In this document: piece by piece, positions 27,401-36,691 of the stretch
Layout of the letters: each line of letters opens with the position of its first letter
How positions within the stretch are numbered: position 1 is the first letter of the stretch
DNA from: JBBIQS01 sp037442205
GTDB taxonomy: Bacteria > Myxococcota > Myxococcia > Myxococcales > UBA5297
Reading direction: 5' to 3'
Length of the DNA: 64,000 nt
Assembly: GCA_037442205.1 (NCBI GenBank)
Contig: JBBIQS010000023.1
Location: 1 to 64,000 of the forward strand
Program-made: the position numbers and the translations under genes
Notes under the pieces: generated by a model
Database searches by the model: none
Seen by the model: the letters and a program-made list of their open reading frames with translations, nothing else
What the model was told of the DNA's origin: nothing

Positions 27401-27804
27401 GGCGGCGGGGCGCGGCGCGTCAACTTCGTCTGCGCTGTCATCGTGCCATCCTCCGAGGTCTCTCGCGTCGGCGGGCGTGCCGCGACAGAGGTGGCGTAGG
27501 GCGTCGGCTTCGAGATCCTGGCGAATGCGAGAGTTGGAGCGCCCTGATCCCGCTCGGCGAGGGCTAGGTTGCACCTACACCGCGTGGAGATCCTGGTCGC
27601 CGACGGTTGAAAGGGCGCCGGGAGCAGTTCGTGCGACGGCGCGTTGGCGCCGAGGCCCTGCCGTGGACGCACCTGGCGAAGCAGATCGGAGTCTTCGCGC
27701 GGCCGTGAGAGTGGCTGGAGACACGAAGAGAGCGAGACCTATCGCCTCGACAGCGAGCCCGCGCCCCCAGGAGTCCCCGCGCTGGACGCGGCTGCTGGCA
27801 GCCC
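27401..27804. other. Convergent intergenic region
   Basis: A 404-base gap between convergent genes. A small hairpin (GGCTG/CAGCC, 27790-27803) sits next to the stop of the minus-strand gene and may help end its transcript. Short open frames have no ribosome site. I see no insertion sequence ends or other structure. Confidence 0.45.
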
Positions 27805-29073
27805 TCAGAAGTGGCCGGTGACGGCGAGCGCGGCACCGCCGCGGGTGGGCACCAGCGTGGCGGCAGCGGGCTTCTCCGCCTTCGGGGCGGGATCCCAGTC
27901 GGTGAGGAAGGCCTCGACCACCGCCCCGACCGCCAGCACGCCCGCTCCGAGGAAGAAGGCGTTGGCGATCGTGGCGCTGGAGCTCGCCTTGTTCTCCATC
28001 TTCTTCAGGTCCGAGCCGGCGACCGGCGTCGAGCTGGAGGTGAGGCCGTTGTACTGGGTCTGGGCGTCGCGCATCTGCAGGCCGAAGATGCCGCCCGCTC
28101 CTGCGGCGAGGATCGCCGCGCCGCCGGTGGCGAAGAAGACCGTCCGGGGCAGCGGCGGCGGGATCAGTCGGCGCAGGGTCTCCTTGTCCACCCCGCGGGC
28201 CTTGCCCGGCTTGAGCTCCTTGCCCGGGAAGAGCGCCTCCACCTGCACCCCGAGCAGCGCCAGCATCTCCTCCCCGCCCGACTTCTCGATGGTGCGGGTG
28301 TCGTTCTGCACCAGGCGCGTCTTGCGCATGTCGAGGCGCTTGAGGGAGAGGGTCAGGCTCCTGCCGGCGGAGGCGATCTGGGTCGAGATGATCTCGTCCA
28401 CGCCCAGGGCTCCGCCCAGGTCCTTGAGGCACTCGTCGTGGCTGCAGCCCAACAACTGCCGCTGCCGGTCGAAGCCGAGCATCTCCCGGATGTCGGAGGC
28501 GCCCAGGACTTGGATGCCCTCCAGCTTGGCGATCTCGGCCCCCAGGGCCTGGACGTAGGCGGGGACCACCTTGGCCACCTCCGCGTCCACGGAGAGCTGC
28601 GGATCGACCACCGCCACGCGAAGGATGCGCACCTTGGGCGGCTCGGGCTGCTGCGCGGCGGAGGCGGCCGCCGCGGCCTTGGCGGCTTTCTCGGCTTCGG
28701 CGGCCTTCTTCTCGGCCAGCTCCTTCTTCACCGGTGCCAGGAAGTCGTTCAGGGCCGGCGAGATGGTCGAACCGTCGAAGTCGGGCGCGGCGCCGAGCAG
28801 CAGCTCGACCTGGCGCCGGGCGTTGGCCTCGTCGCGGGAGCAGAGGTAGCTGGCGGCGAGGAATCCGCGGACGTTGTTCTGCTCCGCGCCGGTGAGGCTG
28901 TCGACCAGCGGCAGGAGCTGCTCGCGCGAAGCGCGGCAAGAGCCCTTCTTGTAGAGCTCGACCGCCTTGTCCAGCGGCGTCTTGGCCGCAGCGGCCGCCT
29001 TGGGAGGGGCCTTCTTCGGTGCGGCGGGCGCGGCGGCGATGAGCAGCGCGAGTGCGAGGGCGGGGCCGGTCAC
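27805..29073 (-). CDS. Exported TolB/FlgO-like protein with C-terminal membrane segments
   Basis: A 422-residue protein of a type common in Myxococcota. A short signal peptide (MTGPALALALLIAAAPA) is followed by a lysine/alanine-rich stretch, then a TPR-like helical part near residues 35-110 (LDKAVELYKKGSCRASREQLL). An alanine-rich coiled coil comes next, then an alpha/beta domain near 148-280 with RILRVAVVDPQLSVDAEV and LLGCSHDECLKDLGGALGVDEIISTQI, the pattern of TolB-N/FlgO-like lipid- or protein-binding domains. Two hydrophobic segments close it (TVFFATGGAAILAAGAGGIF and FFLGAGVLAVGAVVEAFL). Function is unknown. It starts 47 bases after the stop of the BNR lipoprotein and may share its transcript. 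Confidence 0.7.
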   Translation of the reverse strand: MTGPALALALLIAAAPAAPKKAPPKAAAAAKTPLDKAVELYKKGSCRASREQLLPLVDSLTGAEQNNVRGFLAASYLCSRDEANARRQVELLLGAAPDFDGSTISPALNDFLAPVKKELAEKKAAEAEKAAKAAAAASAAQQPEPPKVRILRVAVVDPQLSVDAEVAKVVPAYVQALGAEIAKLEGIQVLGASDIREMLGFDRQRQLLGCSHDECLKDLGGALGVDEIISTQIASAGRSLTLSLKRLDMRKTRLVQNDTRTIEKSGGEEMLALLGVQVEALFPGKELKPGKARGVDKETLRRLIPPPLPRTVFFATGGAAILAAGAGGIFGLQMRDAQTQYNGLTSSSTPVAGSDLKKMENKASSSATIANAFFLGAGVLAVGAVVEAFLTDWDPAPKAEKPAAATLVPTRGGAALAVTGHF

Positions 29074-29120
29074 GGGCTCTCCTTGCGAACGATCCGAATC
29101 AGCGATTCAGGGAAGGGCAG

Positions 29121-32100
29121 TCAGCGGGGGCCGAAGAGGATCGGACCGCCGCTGCTTCCGAGGATCGGGGTTCCGTCGTCGAGAGTGACGGAGGTGTAGC
29201 AGAAGGGGTTCGCGCCCAAGGGCAGCGGGGTCCAGGCGGTCGGATCGACCGCGATCCAGGTCTGGCCCAGGTCGGTGCTCCGCCGCGGAAGGTCGTTGGC
29301 CATCGCGAACAACTCGGCGGCCGTGCCGGCCAGGACGGGCAGGCCGTTTCCGGCGGTGTTGGCGAGGGTGAGGGGGGTCGTGAAAGTCGCGCCATTGTCG
29401 GCGCTGCGCGCGACGGTCGCCGTCCTCGGAAAGACGCCGCCGCCCGCGAGCAGCACGCCGCCGTCGTGCCAGAGGCTTTGGATTTGGGTAGGTGCGATGG
29501 CAGGGATGGAGACACTCTTGAAGGTCGCGCCGTTGTCGGTGCTGGTGAGCACGCTTCCGTCGCCGGTCCCGAGCGCGACGATGGTGGAATCCATCAGTCC
29601 GGTGACGATCGGGCTGTTGGTCGGGCTGGCGAGGTCGGTCCAGGTCAGGCCGCCGTCCGAGCTGTGGGAGAGCTGCCCGAGGGAGCCGAAGGCCACCGCG
29701 TGGGGGCCCAAGCCGACGACGCCGCTCCATGCGGTCGAGGCCCGGCGATAGCTCTTGGGCCAGGTGAGGCCGCCGTCGGTGCTCGTGAGCAGGTAGCCGT
29801 TGTTCGTGGTGACGATCAGGTTCGAACCGGCCGCCGCCACCTGGTTCGGCACCCAGGGGCCGCTGCCATAGGGCCAGTAGCCGACCTGCGTCCAGGTGCT
29901 GCCCTCGTCGGTGCTCCGGTAGAGGTAGCTGCCCCCGCTCGAGTCGCCGCCGGAAAGCAGCACCGCGCTGGCGTTTCCGCCGAGCATCCAGGGCACCCAC
30001 ATTCCGGCCGGAAGCGATCCGAGGGTCACCCAGGTGTCGCCTCCGTCGGTGCTGTGCCGCAGGACAGGGTTTTCGAGGTACAGCAGGTGGCGCCCCGACT
30101 TCCACAGGGTGCTGGCAGCGTTGCGGACCATCGGCGCCTGCGGATGGACCGTCCAGGAAAAGCCCTTGTCCGTGCTGCGGGCCAGCCCTCCCATCACCCC
30201 GGCCGCGACCAGCGTGGCGCCGTCGTAGGCCAGGCCCAGCGGCGATATCGAAGAGACCGGCGTATAGGAGGCGCCGGAGTTGCTGCTGACGTTGAAGAAC
30301 CCGCCGCCGGCGACGAGGACGCTGGTCCCGTCGGTCCATCCTGCCTGGCTGTAGGCGTGCAGAGAGGAGCCCGTGGTGGTGGTCCAGGTCGTGCCGCCGT
30401 CGTGAGTCACCGAGATCGGCCCGTTGGCGTAGTCCGGGGCGACGAAGAACGAGCCGGCTCCGAGGACCATGTACATCGGTCCGGTCGAGGTGGGACGCGT
30501 GGTGGGCACGCCCCAGTTCGCACCGCCGTCGTGGCTCACCATGATCGCGCCGTTGTTCCCGATGGCCACCGCGTCATTCCCGGTCATGGCGACCGCGTTG
30601 CAGCAGGATCCCGGGCTGCCGGCGATGGTCGCCGCGGCCCAGGTGGCGCCGCCATTGACGCTGCGCAGCGCCGCCGTCGAGCTCACCAGCACCGCGGTGC
30701 TGCCGCTGCCGGAGACCGGGAGCGTGCCGGCGATGCCGTGCTGGACCTTGGTGGAGGTGGCGCCGCAGTCGGCGCTGTGGAGGACCGCCCCGAAGAGGGA
30801 GACCACCACGTCGCTGCCGTTGCTCCACAGGTAGGGGTTCTGGCCGATGCTCTGCGCGACCTGCGCCGTTTGCACGAAGGTCCAGGTGTCGCCGCCGTCG
30901 GTGCTGCGGGTGATCCCAAGCGAGCCGGCGGCGACGACGGCGGTGCCGGCCTTGACCACGGCGGTCAGGTCGCCGACCTGGGGCCCGGCGTAGTGGGGGG
31001 TCCACGACAGCCCGCCGTCGTGGCTGGTGAAGATGGCACCGGAGGCGCCGACGGCGACGAAGTTGTTGGCGCTGAGCGCCACGACCGAGCGCAGCTCGTT
31101 GGAGGTCGTCGAGCCGTTGGCCCACTTCCACCAGCGGCTGGCGGCGGCGGCGGTGGCGGAATAGGCGCTCTCGCGGCCTCCGGCGTCGAGGTTGGTGACC
31201 GAGAACACGTAGCGGCCGCGCGGGAGCCCGGTGACGCTCAGGGTGGTCGAGGTCGAGGCGACGCTGAGCGGCGATGCCCCCTGGGCCGCGCCGGTCCCGG
31301 CGAAGGGAGGGACCTGGCTGCCCTCGGGCGCGTAGTAGACGCGGTAGCTCGCCGCGCCGGCCACCGCGCCCCAGGCGAGGTCGATGCGCGCGTCGGCGAC
31401 GCTGGTCGCGGTCAGGCCGGTGACGGCGGCGGGCAGCGTGGGATCGAAAGTGAAGGTGGCCGAGGAGGCGGGGACCTCGACGTTGCCGGCCAGGTCGGTG
31501 GCCCGCCAGCGCAGGGTGTAGGAGCGGGCGCTGACATAGGACACCGCGCCAGTGTAGGCCCAGCTCGTCGTCCCGACGGTGGGTAGCCAGGCCTCGGCGG
31601 CGGCGGCGAAGGCGGTGCCGTTCCACCACTGCCCGGCGGCGACGTCCTTGATGCTCACCTCGACCTTGGCCACGCCCGAGAGGTTGTCGCTGGCGCCCCC
31701 GAGGATGGCCGGGCTGCCGTTCCAGGCGGTCTTGTTGCCGGGCGTGGTGTCGAAGGAGGTCGGCGCGGTCTGGTCGAAGATCACCGAGCCGGCGGCGAGG
31801 GCGGCGTTGCCGGCGGCGTCGGTGGCGGTGACCGAGACCGGCTGCACCTTCTCGGCGTCGGTGAGCTGGACCACGTAGCTGCACGAGAAGTGGTGCGGCA
31901 GCTTGTCGGAGGTGGTGAGGGTCCCGGTACAGCTCGCCGCGTTGCCGGCCAGGGTCACCGCGGGCATCGACTTGAGGTTCGAGGCGTCGTCGGAGACGTC
32001 GAACTGGACGGTCACCGAGCCGCCGGGGCGCTGGGCCGAGGGCGAGATCGCCAAATTGGCGATCGTCGGCTTGACGATGTCGTTGGCGAAGGTCGCCCCG

Positions 32101-34454
32101 GCGCTACGATTGCCCGCCTCGTCGACGGCCTTGACCACGACCGAGGCGTTGACGTTGTCGCCGATGGAGATCGGGCCGAAGCTGCCGTCGGCGGCGGCGC
32201 TCACCGACTGGATGAGCGTGGTCCCGTCGGCCTGGTAGACCTCGACCTTGACCTTGTCCGCGGCGGAGATGTTGTCGGTCACCGCCCCGGCCGCGCCGGA
32301 GACCGAGTCCGCGGTGCCCGGGGGATTCTGCGCCACCGTCACCTTGGCCGCGTCCAGGGTCGGGGCATGGAAGTCGAAGGTCATGGCGATGGCGTCGGTG
32401 CCCTGCGTCCCCAGCGCGTACTTCCCCTGGCCGTCGGCCGCGGTCGCGCGGACCACCGCCTTGTCGAGCCCCTCCGGCTCGCTGCCGGTGGAGAGGTAGG
32501 TGAAGCTGTTTCCGGACCCGGTGGTGCTGCCGCCTGCGACCTGGACGGTCGTGGCGCCCATTGCCACGTCGGGGCGAAGGGTGATGGTGACCGTCTGGCC
32601 CGCGCGGACCGGCAGCCCGGCCGCGGCGCCGCCGGCGGAAGGGGGATCGATGGCGATCTTCGGCACCGTCACCTGCGTGGCGAGGCCGTGGTTGCCGGCG
32701 AGGTCGACCGCGACCACCCAGTAGGACTCGGCGGCGTCGTAGGGGACGGTGGCGTCGAAGCCGCTGGCGTTGACCGGCAGCGGCGTCGCCGTCAGCAGGT
32801 TGGTCAGGGCGGAGTCGGAGTAGACCAGCGCGCGGTCGACGCCGGTGGTGGTCGTGTTCCAGCTCAGGTCGAAGCCGTTGTTGCTGTCGGCGAGCTTGGC
32901 CGGGTCGAAGGCGCCGCCGGCCGGGGGCGACTCCACCAGCTTGAGGTTGCCGGCCAGCGGAGCCGGCGGCGGCGAGGTGAGCCGGGAGATCGGCACCGAG
33001 GCCACCGCCTCGTTGTCGAGCTCGTCGGCGAAGGTCACCCGGACGTTCTTCAGGCCGTCGGCCGCCGACAGGGTGACCGTCACCTGGCCCTGATCGGTCC
33101 CCGGATCGGGAACGAAGGGCGAGAAGGCGATGTCGGGGGTCTGCACGTCGCCGTCGATCTTGATGAAGACCCGGCTGCCGTCGGGCTTGAAGGCGGTGAG
33201 CTTGAGGGTGGCTTTGGCGGTGTTGGCGTAGCCCTGGCGCGCCTCGCCGCTGGGGACGTGCACGGCGCTGGCCGGCGCGGGCGGCAGGTCGTCGTAGACC
33301 AGGGCGTTGCTGACGCTGGCGGCGGGATCGGAGGAGACCCCGGCGGCGTTCTGCACGGCGACGCGCACCGCGATCTCCGCCGCGGAGCTGCAGGGCTTGG
33401 ACATCGCCACGCTGCCGCCGAAGGTGGTGCCGGTGAGGGTGATCCCGGCGCTGCCGGTGGCCACGGTCTTGGGCTCGCATCCGGCCGCGGTGAGCGCGGC
33501 GCCGCTGGAATCGAGGAAGAGCATCTCCGCCGACACCAGTGTCACCGCCGTCCCGCCGGCCTCGACCGTGCCGCTGACCGCCAAGGTGTCCTTGTCGTTG
33601 GTCTTGCCGGCGACCTTGCCGCCGGAGAGGTGCAAGGTCACCGCCGGCTTGCCCTTGGAGAGGCGCACCGACGAGGAGACCTCGACCACGTTGTGGGCGG
33701 CGTCGCGGAAGCGGGCGCGCAGCACCTTGTCGCCGTCGCCGGCGGCGAGCGTGGCAGGGGCCGCGTTGTCGTAGGCGATCCAGTGGCGCACCGCGGCGGC
33801 GTCGACCAGGTCGCCATCGAGGAACATCTCGGTGGCGCCGCTGGCGGCGGGGGCCAGGGTGACGCTCTCGCTGGAGACCGCGCGCGCCCCGCCATGCAGC
33901 CCGATGGAGGCGTTGGCCGGCGCCGTGTTGTCGATCGCCAGGACGTCGGAGCGGCTGTTGGCGGGATCGGAGGCGAAACCGCGGGCCTGGACGACGACCT
34001 CCAGCTTGACCGAGGCGCCGTCGGTGAGGTTCTGGGCCCTGAACAGGCCGGCGAACCGACCCGAGTCGTCGAGGGTTACCGAATCGAGGAGCTGGGCGTC
34101 GGAGAGGTCGGCGAGGTAGAGCAGGCGCGCCGACTTGACCTTGGCGCCGGGCTCGGCGGTGCCGGAGACCTGCACCAGGTCGCCGTTCTTGAGCGCGGTC
34201 TGGCCGGTGTCCGCCTCGGGGAGGAGCATCGTTGGCTTGCTTCCGGGGGCGGACTCGGTGTCCTTGGCGCACAGGCCGGTGGCCGGCTCGCAGTGGTAGG
34301 CGACCGGGCACTCCGAGGTGTCGGCGCAGGTGATCTGCGAGGTCGGGGTGACCGCGAGCTGGGGCTTGCAGCTCGCGAGGACGAGCGCGGCGCAGACGGC
34401 GGACCATTCGAGGCAGGCGCGAGGCGCCCGCCCGGTCGACAAGGTGAAGGTCAT
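29121..34454 (-). CDS. Giant lipoprotein with Ig-like domains and BNR/YCF48-type propeller repeats
   Basis: A 1777-residue lipoprotein. The start MTFTLSTGRAPRACLEW, with a GGAG site, leads to a lipobox LASC (Cys29), followed by a small Cys-rich knot (CADTSECPVAYHCEPATGLC). Residues about 60-1150 are repeated beta-sandwich domains of bacterial Ig or fibronectin type, with phrases such as SGTAEPGAKVKSARLL, DAAGNAALAAGSV and LTATSVADARIDLAWGAVAG. The last 600 residues hold about 14 BNR/sialidase-like Asp-box repeats (SHDGGLSWTP, STDGGDTWTF, SSDGGLTWTD), forming one or two propellers. Catalytic sialidase residues are not evident, so binding rather than hydrolysis is likely. It stands next to the 53-bp repeat array. 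Confidence 0.82.
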   Translation of the reverse strand: MTFTLSTGRAPRACLEWSAVCAALVLASCKPQLAVTPTSQITCADTSECPVAYHCEPATGLCAKDTESAPGSKPTMLLPEADTGQTALKNGDLVQVSGTAEPGAKVKSARLLYLADLSDAQLLDSVTLDDSGRFAGLFRAQNLTDGASVKLEVVVQARGFASDPANSRSDVLAIDNTAPANASIGLHGGARAVSSESVTLAPAASGATEMFLDGDLVDAAAVRHWIAYDNAAPATLAAGDGDKVLRARFRDAAHNVVEVSSSVRLSKGKPAVTLHLSGGKVAGKTNDKDTLAVSGTVEAGGTAVTLVSAEMLFLDSSGAALTAAGCEPKTVATGSAGITLTGTTFGGSVAMSKPCSSAAEIAVRVAVQNAAGVSSDPAASVSNALVYDDLPPAPASAVHVPSGEARQGYANTAKATLKLTAFKPDGSRVFIKIDGDVQTPDIAFSPFVPDPGTDQGQVTVTLSAADGLKNVRVTFADELDNEAVASVPISRLTSPPPAPLAGNLKLVESPPAGGAFDPAKLADSNNGFDLSWNTTTTGVDRALVYSDSALTNLLTATPLPVNASGFDATVPYDAAESYWVVAVDLAGNHGLATQVTVPKIAIDPPSAGGAAAGLPVRAGQTVTITLRPDVAMGATTVQVAGGSTTGSGNSFTYLSTGSEPEGLDKAVVRATAADGQGKYALGTQGTDAIAMTFDFHAPTLDAAKVTVAQNPPGTADSVSGAAGAVTDNISAADKVKVEVYQADGTTLIQSVSAAADGSFGPISIGDNVNASVVVKAVDEAGNRSAGATFANDIVKPTIANLAISPSAQRPGGSVTVQFDVSDDASNLKSMPAVTLAGNAASCTGTLTTSDKLPHHFSCSYVVQLTDAEKVQPVSVTATDAAGNAALAAGSVIFDQTAPTSFDTTPGNKTAWNGSPAILGGASDNLSGVAKVEVSIKDVAAGQWWNGTAFAAAAEAWLPTVGTTSWAYTGAVSYVSARSYTLRWRATDLAGNVEVPASSATFTFDPTLPAAVTGLTATSVADARIDLAWGAVAGAASYRVYYAPEGSQVPPFAGTGAAQGASPLSVASTSTTLSVTGLPRGRYVFSVTNLDAGGRESAYSATAAAASRWWKWANGSTTSNELRSVVALSANNFVAVGASGAIFTSHDGGLSWTPHYAGPQVGDLTAVVKAGTAVVAAGSLGITRSTDGGDTWTFVQTAQVAQSIGQNPYLWSNGSDVVVSLFGAVLHSADCGATSTKVQHGIAGTLPVSGSGSTAVLVSSTAALRSVNGGATWAAATIAGSPGSCCNAVAMTGNDAVAIGNNGAIMVSHDGGANWGVPTTRPTSTGPMYMVLGAGSFFVAPDYANGPISVTHDGGTTWTTTTGSSLHAYSQAGWTDGTSVLVAGGGFFNVSSNSGASYTPVSSISPLGLAYDGATLVAAGVMGGLARSTDKGFSWTVHPQAPMVRNAASTLWKSGRHLLYLENPVLRHSTDGGDTWVTLGSLPAGMWVPWMLGGNASAVLLSGGDSSGGSYLYRSTDEGSTWTQVGYWPYGSGPWVPNQVAAAGSNLIVTTNNGYLLTSTDGGLTWPKSYRRASTAWSGVVGLGPHAVAFGSLGQLSHSSDGGLTWTDLASPTNSPIVTGLMDSTIVALGTGDGSVLTSTDNGATFKSVSIPAIAPTQIQSLWHDGGVLLAGGGVFPRTATVARSADNGATFTTPLTLANTAGNGLPVLAGTAAELFAMANDLPRRSTDLGQTWIAVDPTAWTPLPLGANPFCYTSVTLDDGTPILGSSGGPILFGPR

Positions 34455-35599
34455 CGAATGCTCCGGCGGTTGCGGCCAGCTCGCGGCAGGCGCGAGACCC
34501 GGGAGAGGGCCTCGAGATGGGGAGATGAAGCCAAGACCGCTTTCGTCGGCGCGGGCTCGCCGCGCACTGACCAGGCCTGCATCGCTCCTCCCAACCAGAG
34601 CGCGCCCGGTCTCTCCCGCCGGATCGCGTGTTTTGCGAAGAGTTAACGTGTTTGCGAGATTTGAGACAAGGTCGGATGGCCGTCTCCAAATGGGGGGCTC
34701 GGGGCGGGGCGCCTCGCCGGCCGGAGACGTTTTGTGTCCTGAAGAATGGCGTCTTCGGGCCGAGGTCGCGAGCCCGAGAAGACGGTGCTCCAGCCGCTGG
34801 TGAGCAAACAGCTCCAGACGCCGCTCGCCAGGCGGGTCATCGCCCGCCGGTGAGCGAGATCCTCGATGGAGCGGGTAGCCGACTCCGCGAGTTGCGTCTT
34901 CTGCGCCGCAGCTGGACGGGCCTTGCCCCATGCTGGCGCATGAGAACCCATGCATTTCCGGGCGCCGGAAGCACTCCCGAAAGCCATTCTTGGCCATCGA
35001 GGCGCATGGCACTGCACAATCCGCCGAACCGAGGCCTTGGACCGAACGCCCGGGAAGCCGTTCTTCGGCCTCGAGCCGCATAAAACTGCACAGTTCGCGG
35101 CGCCGAAAGCCGTGTTTTTGGCTCAGAACCGCATAAAACTGCACAATTCGCGGCGGCGAAAGCCGTGTTTTTGGCTCAGAACCGCATAAAACTGCACAAT
35201 TCGCAGCGCTGAAAGCCGCGTCTTGGCTTCGAGCCGCATAAAATCGTGCAATTCGCAGCCTTAAATGCCGACCGCGCATGGTTCGGCACGCGGATCGGCG
35301 TGAATTTCCCTGCATTCGCATGCGGTATTGCGCTGGGCCGGCCCCTTCGGACGGGGACGTCTCACGCTGGGACATGAGATTCCATGCATTCCTCGCATCT
35401 CCAGGCGCCGGAGGCCGTCCTTGGGCCTCGAGCGGGAACACCTGCCCAATTCGCGGGCCTCCCGGCAGGCGCTCCTGTTCGCCGTCGCACAATGCTCGTG
35501 AAGGTGCAGTTGCAGCCTATTGGCCCGGAGCAATGGCCGGGTATTCTCGCGCGCGCCGCCACGGTGGCGGCCAATAACAATAAAGTGGAGGTGGGAACC
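34455..35599. other. Long intergenic region with repeat array
   Basis: At 1145 bases this is the largest non-coding gap in the window. The part next to the BNR gene (34600-34670) is AT-richer than its surroundings and probably carries that gene's promoter. The stretch from 34930 to about 35480 is filled by degenerate copies of one repeat, described separately. I find no gene here: the long minus-strand frame crossing it is open only because the repeat lacks stops in all three frames. Confidence 0.6.
34932..35480. repeat. Array of about 53-bp tandem repeats
   Basis: Three near-identical units occur at 35073-35125, 35126-35178 and 35179-35230 (53, 53 and 52 bases), each starting GA(G/A)CCGCATAAAACTGCAC and going on to AATTCGC, then GAAAGCCG(T/C)G, and ending in GGCT(C/T). 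A fourth, partial unit starts at 35231. More degenerate copies flank them, at 34998 (GAGGCGCATGGCACTGCACA) and at 35430. Copies outside these share another 27-base block: 34932-34958 and 35366-35392 agree at 22 of 27 positions (core CATGAGA..CCATGCATT). The unit length is not a multiple of three, which argues against coding. Weak AGCC/GGCT arms could form a small hairpin in each unit. Confidence 0.85.
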
Positions 35600-36421
35600 A
35601 TGCCATTCAGCAATCAGCCGACAGACCCTCGCCGGAATCTTCCTCCTGGCGAAAGTTTCGTCGCGGTCGCGCGCGCGCTCACGCCCTACGCGCGCAAGAG
35701 CACGTATGCCAGAGAGGCCCTCGGCGAGGTCCAACGCGGCCACGAACAGTGGAAGAAGGGGCTGCGCCACGTCTTCGATCACGAATACCTCGCGGAGGTG
35801 GGCGATCCATCGCCTCTCGTCGACCTGCCAGTAATCGAGCGCAGCCTGCGCGCCAGCGACACCATCCTCGCCAAGATGCTGGCCAAGAACGGCAAGGCCG
35901 CCGAGGTTGATCAGGCGCTCTCCCGCACCAAGGGCGTCAGCGTGGGCCAGATCACCCAGATGCTGCTCGAGGTGGCCAAGGCGGTCGACGTCAATTCGGT
36001 CAGGGTGTTCGCCAAGGAGGTCAACGGCGAGCTGGAGACGTTGGCGGTGGCGCAGCGACGGGTGGCCGAGGGCGGGCACGCCGCCTTCGATCAACAGGTG
36101 GCGGCCTTGGCTCGCAAGCTGTGGATCGTCCTCGACACCGGCTACGACGCCCTGTGCATCTGCCTGCGCAAGGCGTGCATCAGCTACGACCCGACCTACG
36201 CCGCGCGGCCGACGGTGAAGACGCCCCTGCGGCAGACGGTGAGCACCACCGCCCCGGGCGCGGTCCGTGCCAAGCGCAAGGCCGGCGCCGGGAAGTCCCG
36301 CCGGGCTTCGAAGGGCAAGGGCGTCTCCGCCCCTGCGGCGCCCAGCGCCTCGCCCGAGGGAACGGCGTCGCCGCAGACCGCCGCCGTCCAAGTAGGTCTG
36401 ACCAAGGCGCGAGTGGGCTGA
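35600..36421 (+). CDS. Hypothetical protein with histone-H1-like basic tail
   Basis: A 273-residue protein I do not recognise. The start MPFSNQPTDP has a strong GGAGGTGGG site. Residues about 20-200 look helical (SVGQITQMLLEVAKAVDVN, AAFDQQVAALARKLWIVLDT) with a cysteine pair in DALCICLRKAC. The final 60 residues are rich in Lys, Arg, Ala, Ser and Pro (AKRKAGAGKSRRASKGKG), like histone-H1-type or other DNA-binding tails. No signal peptide or membrane segment is visible. It directly follows the 53-bp repeat array, so DNA binding there is an appealing but untested idea. A 14-pair hairpin follows its stop. Confidence 0.7.
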   Translation: MPFSNQPTDPRRNLPPGESFVAVARALTPYARKSTYAREALGEVQRGHEQWKKGLRHVFDHEYLAEVGDPSPLVDLPVIERSLRASDTILAKMLAKNGKAAEVDQALSRTKGVSVGQITQMLLEVAKAVDVNSVRVFAKEVNGELETLAVAQRRVAEGGHAAFDQQVAALARKLWIVLDTGYDALCICLRKACISYDPTYAARPTVKTPLRQTVSTTAPGAVRAKRKAGAGKSRRASKGKGVSAPAAPSASPEGTASPQTAAVQVGLTKARVG

Positions 36422-36440
36422 TTCGCTGAGCGGTCGACGA

Positions 36441-36478
36441 CCAGGAGCGCCCGGTCCGCAAGGGCCGGGCGCTCCTGG
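36441..36478 (+). terminator. Strong hairpin terminator
   Basis: Perfect 14-base arms (CCAGGAGCGCCCGG and CCGGGCGCTCCTGG) flank a 10-base loop, 19 bases after the stop of the basic-tailed protein. There is no T-tract, as is common in very GC-rich genomes. Confidence 0.7.
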
Positions 36479-36691
36479 CCTCGGTCCAAGCCAGAGTGAG
36501 CTGCGATGCGCCGAGCATCACCACCGCGCAATGACCGCGTCTGTGCTTGTCCGTGCTCGGTCGCGTGACGCTGGGCAACCTCGGGCGATGGCGCTCGCAC
36601 CACCGGTGGGACCGAGCACGTGCGCGCGGAGGCATGACGCCTTCCTCCTGCCGCGAGGAAGGGTCGGGAGCGGCCTGCGCTCCGCCCTGAT

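Noticed and set aside
24907..27567. An 886-residue frame overlapping the triple-repeat lipoprotein on the same strand
   Set aside because: The product is Arg/Gly/His-rich without structure, while the other frame gives a lipobox and three clear repeats.
27560..27710. A short frame in the convergent gap resembling the end of a transposase (REQFVRRRVGAEALPW)
   Set aside because: Too short and without catalytic residues or inverted repeats; the likeness is only by composition.
29121..34454. The BNR repeats as an active sialidase
   Set aside because: Asp boxes alone also occur in non-enzymatic propellers, and the arginine triad and catalytic Tyr/Glu arrangement are not evident.
35073..35230. The tandem repeats as a CRISPR array
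   Set aside because: Units are contiguous with no unique spacers between them, and no cas gene is present in the window.
34455..35492. A 346-codon upstream extension of the BNR lipoprotein through the 53-bp repeats
   Set aside because: The extension would bury the lipobox inside the protein, and the repeat unit changes frame at each copy. The start at 34454 has its own ribosome site.
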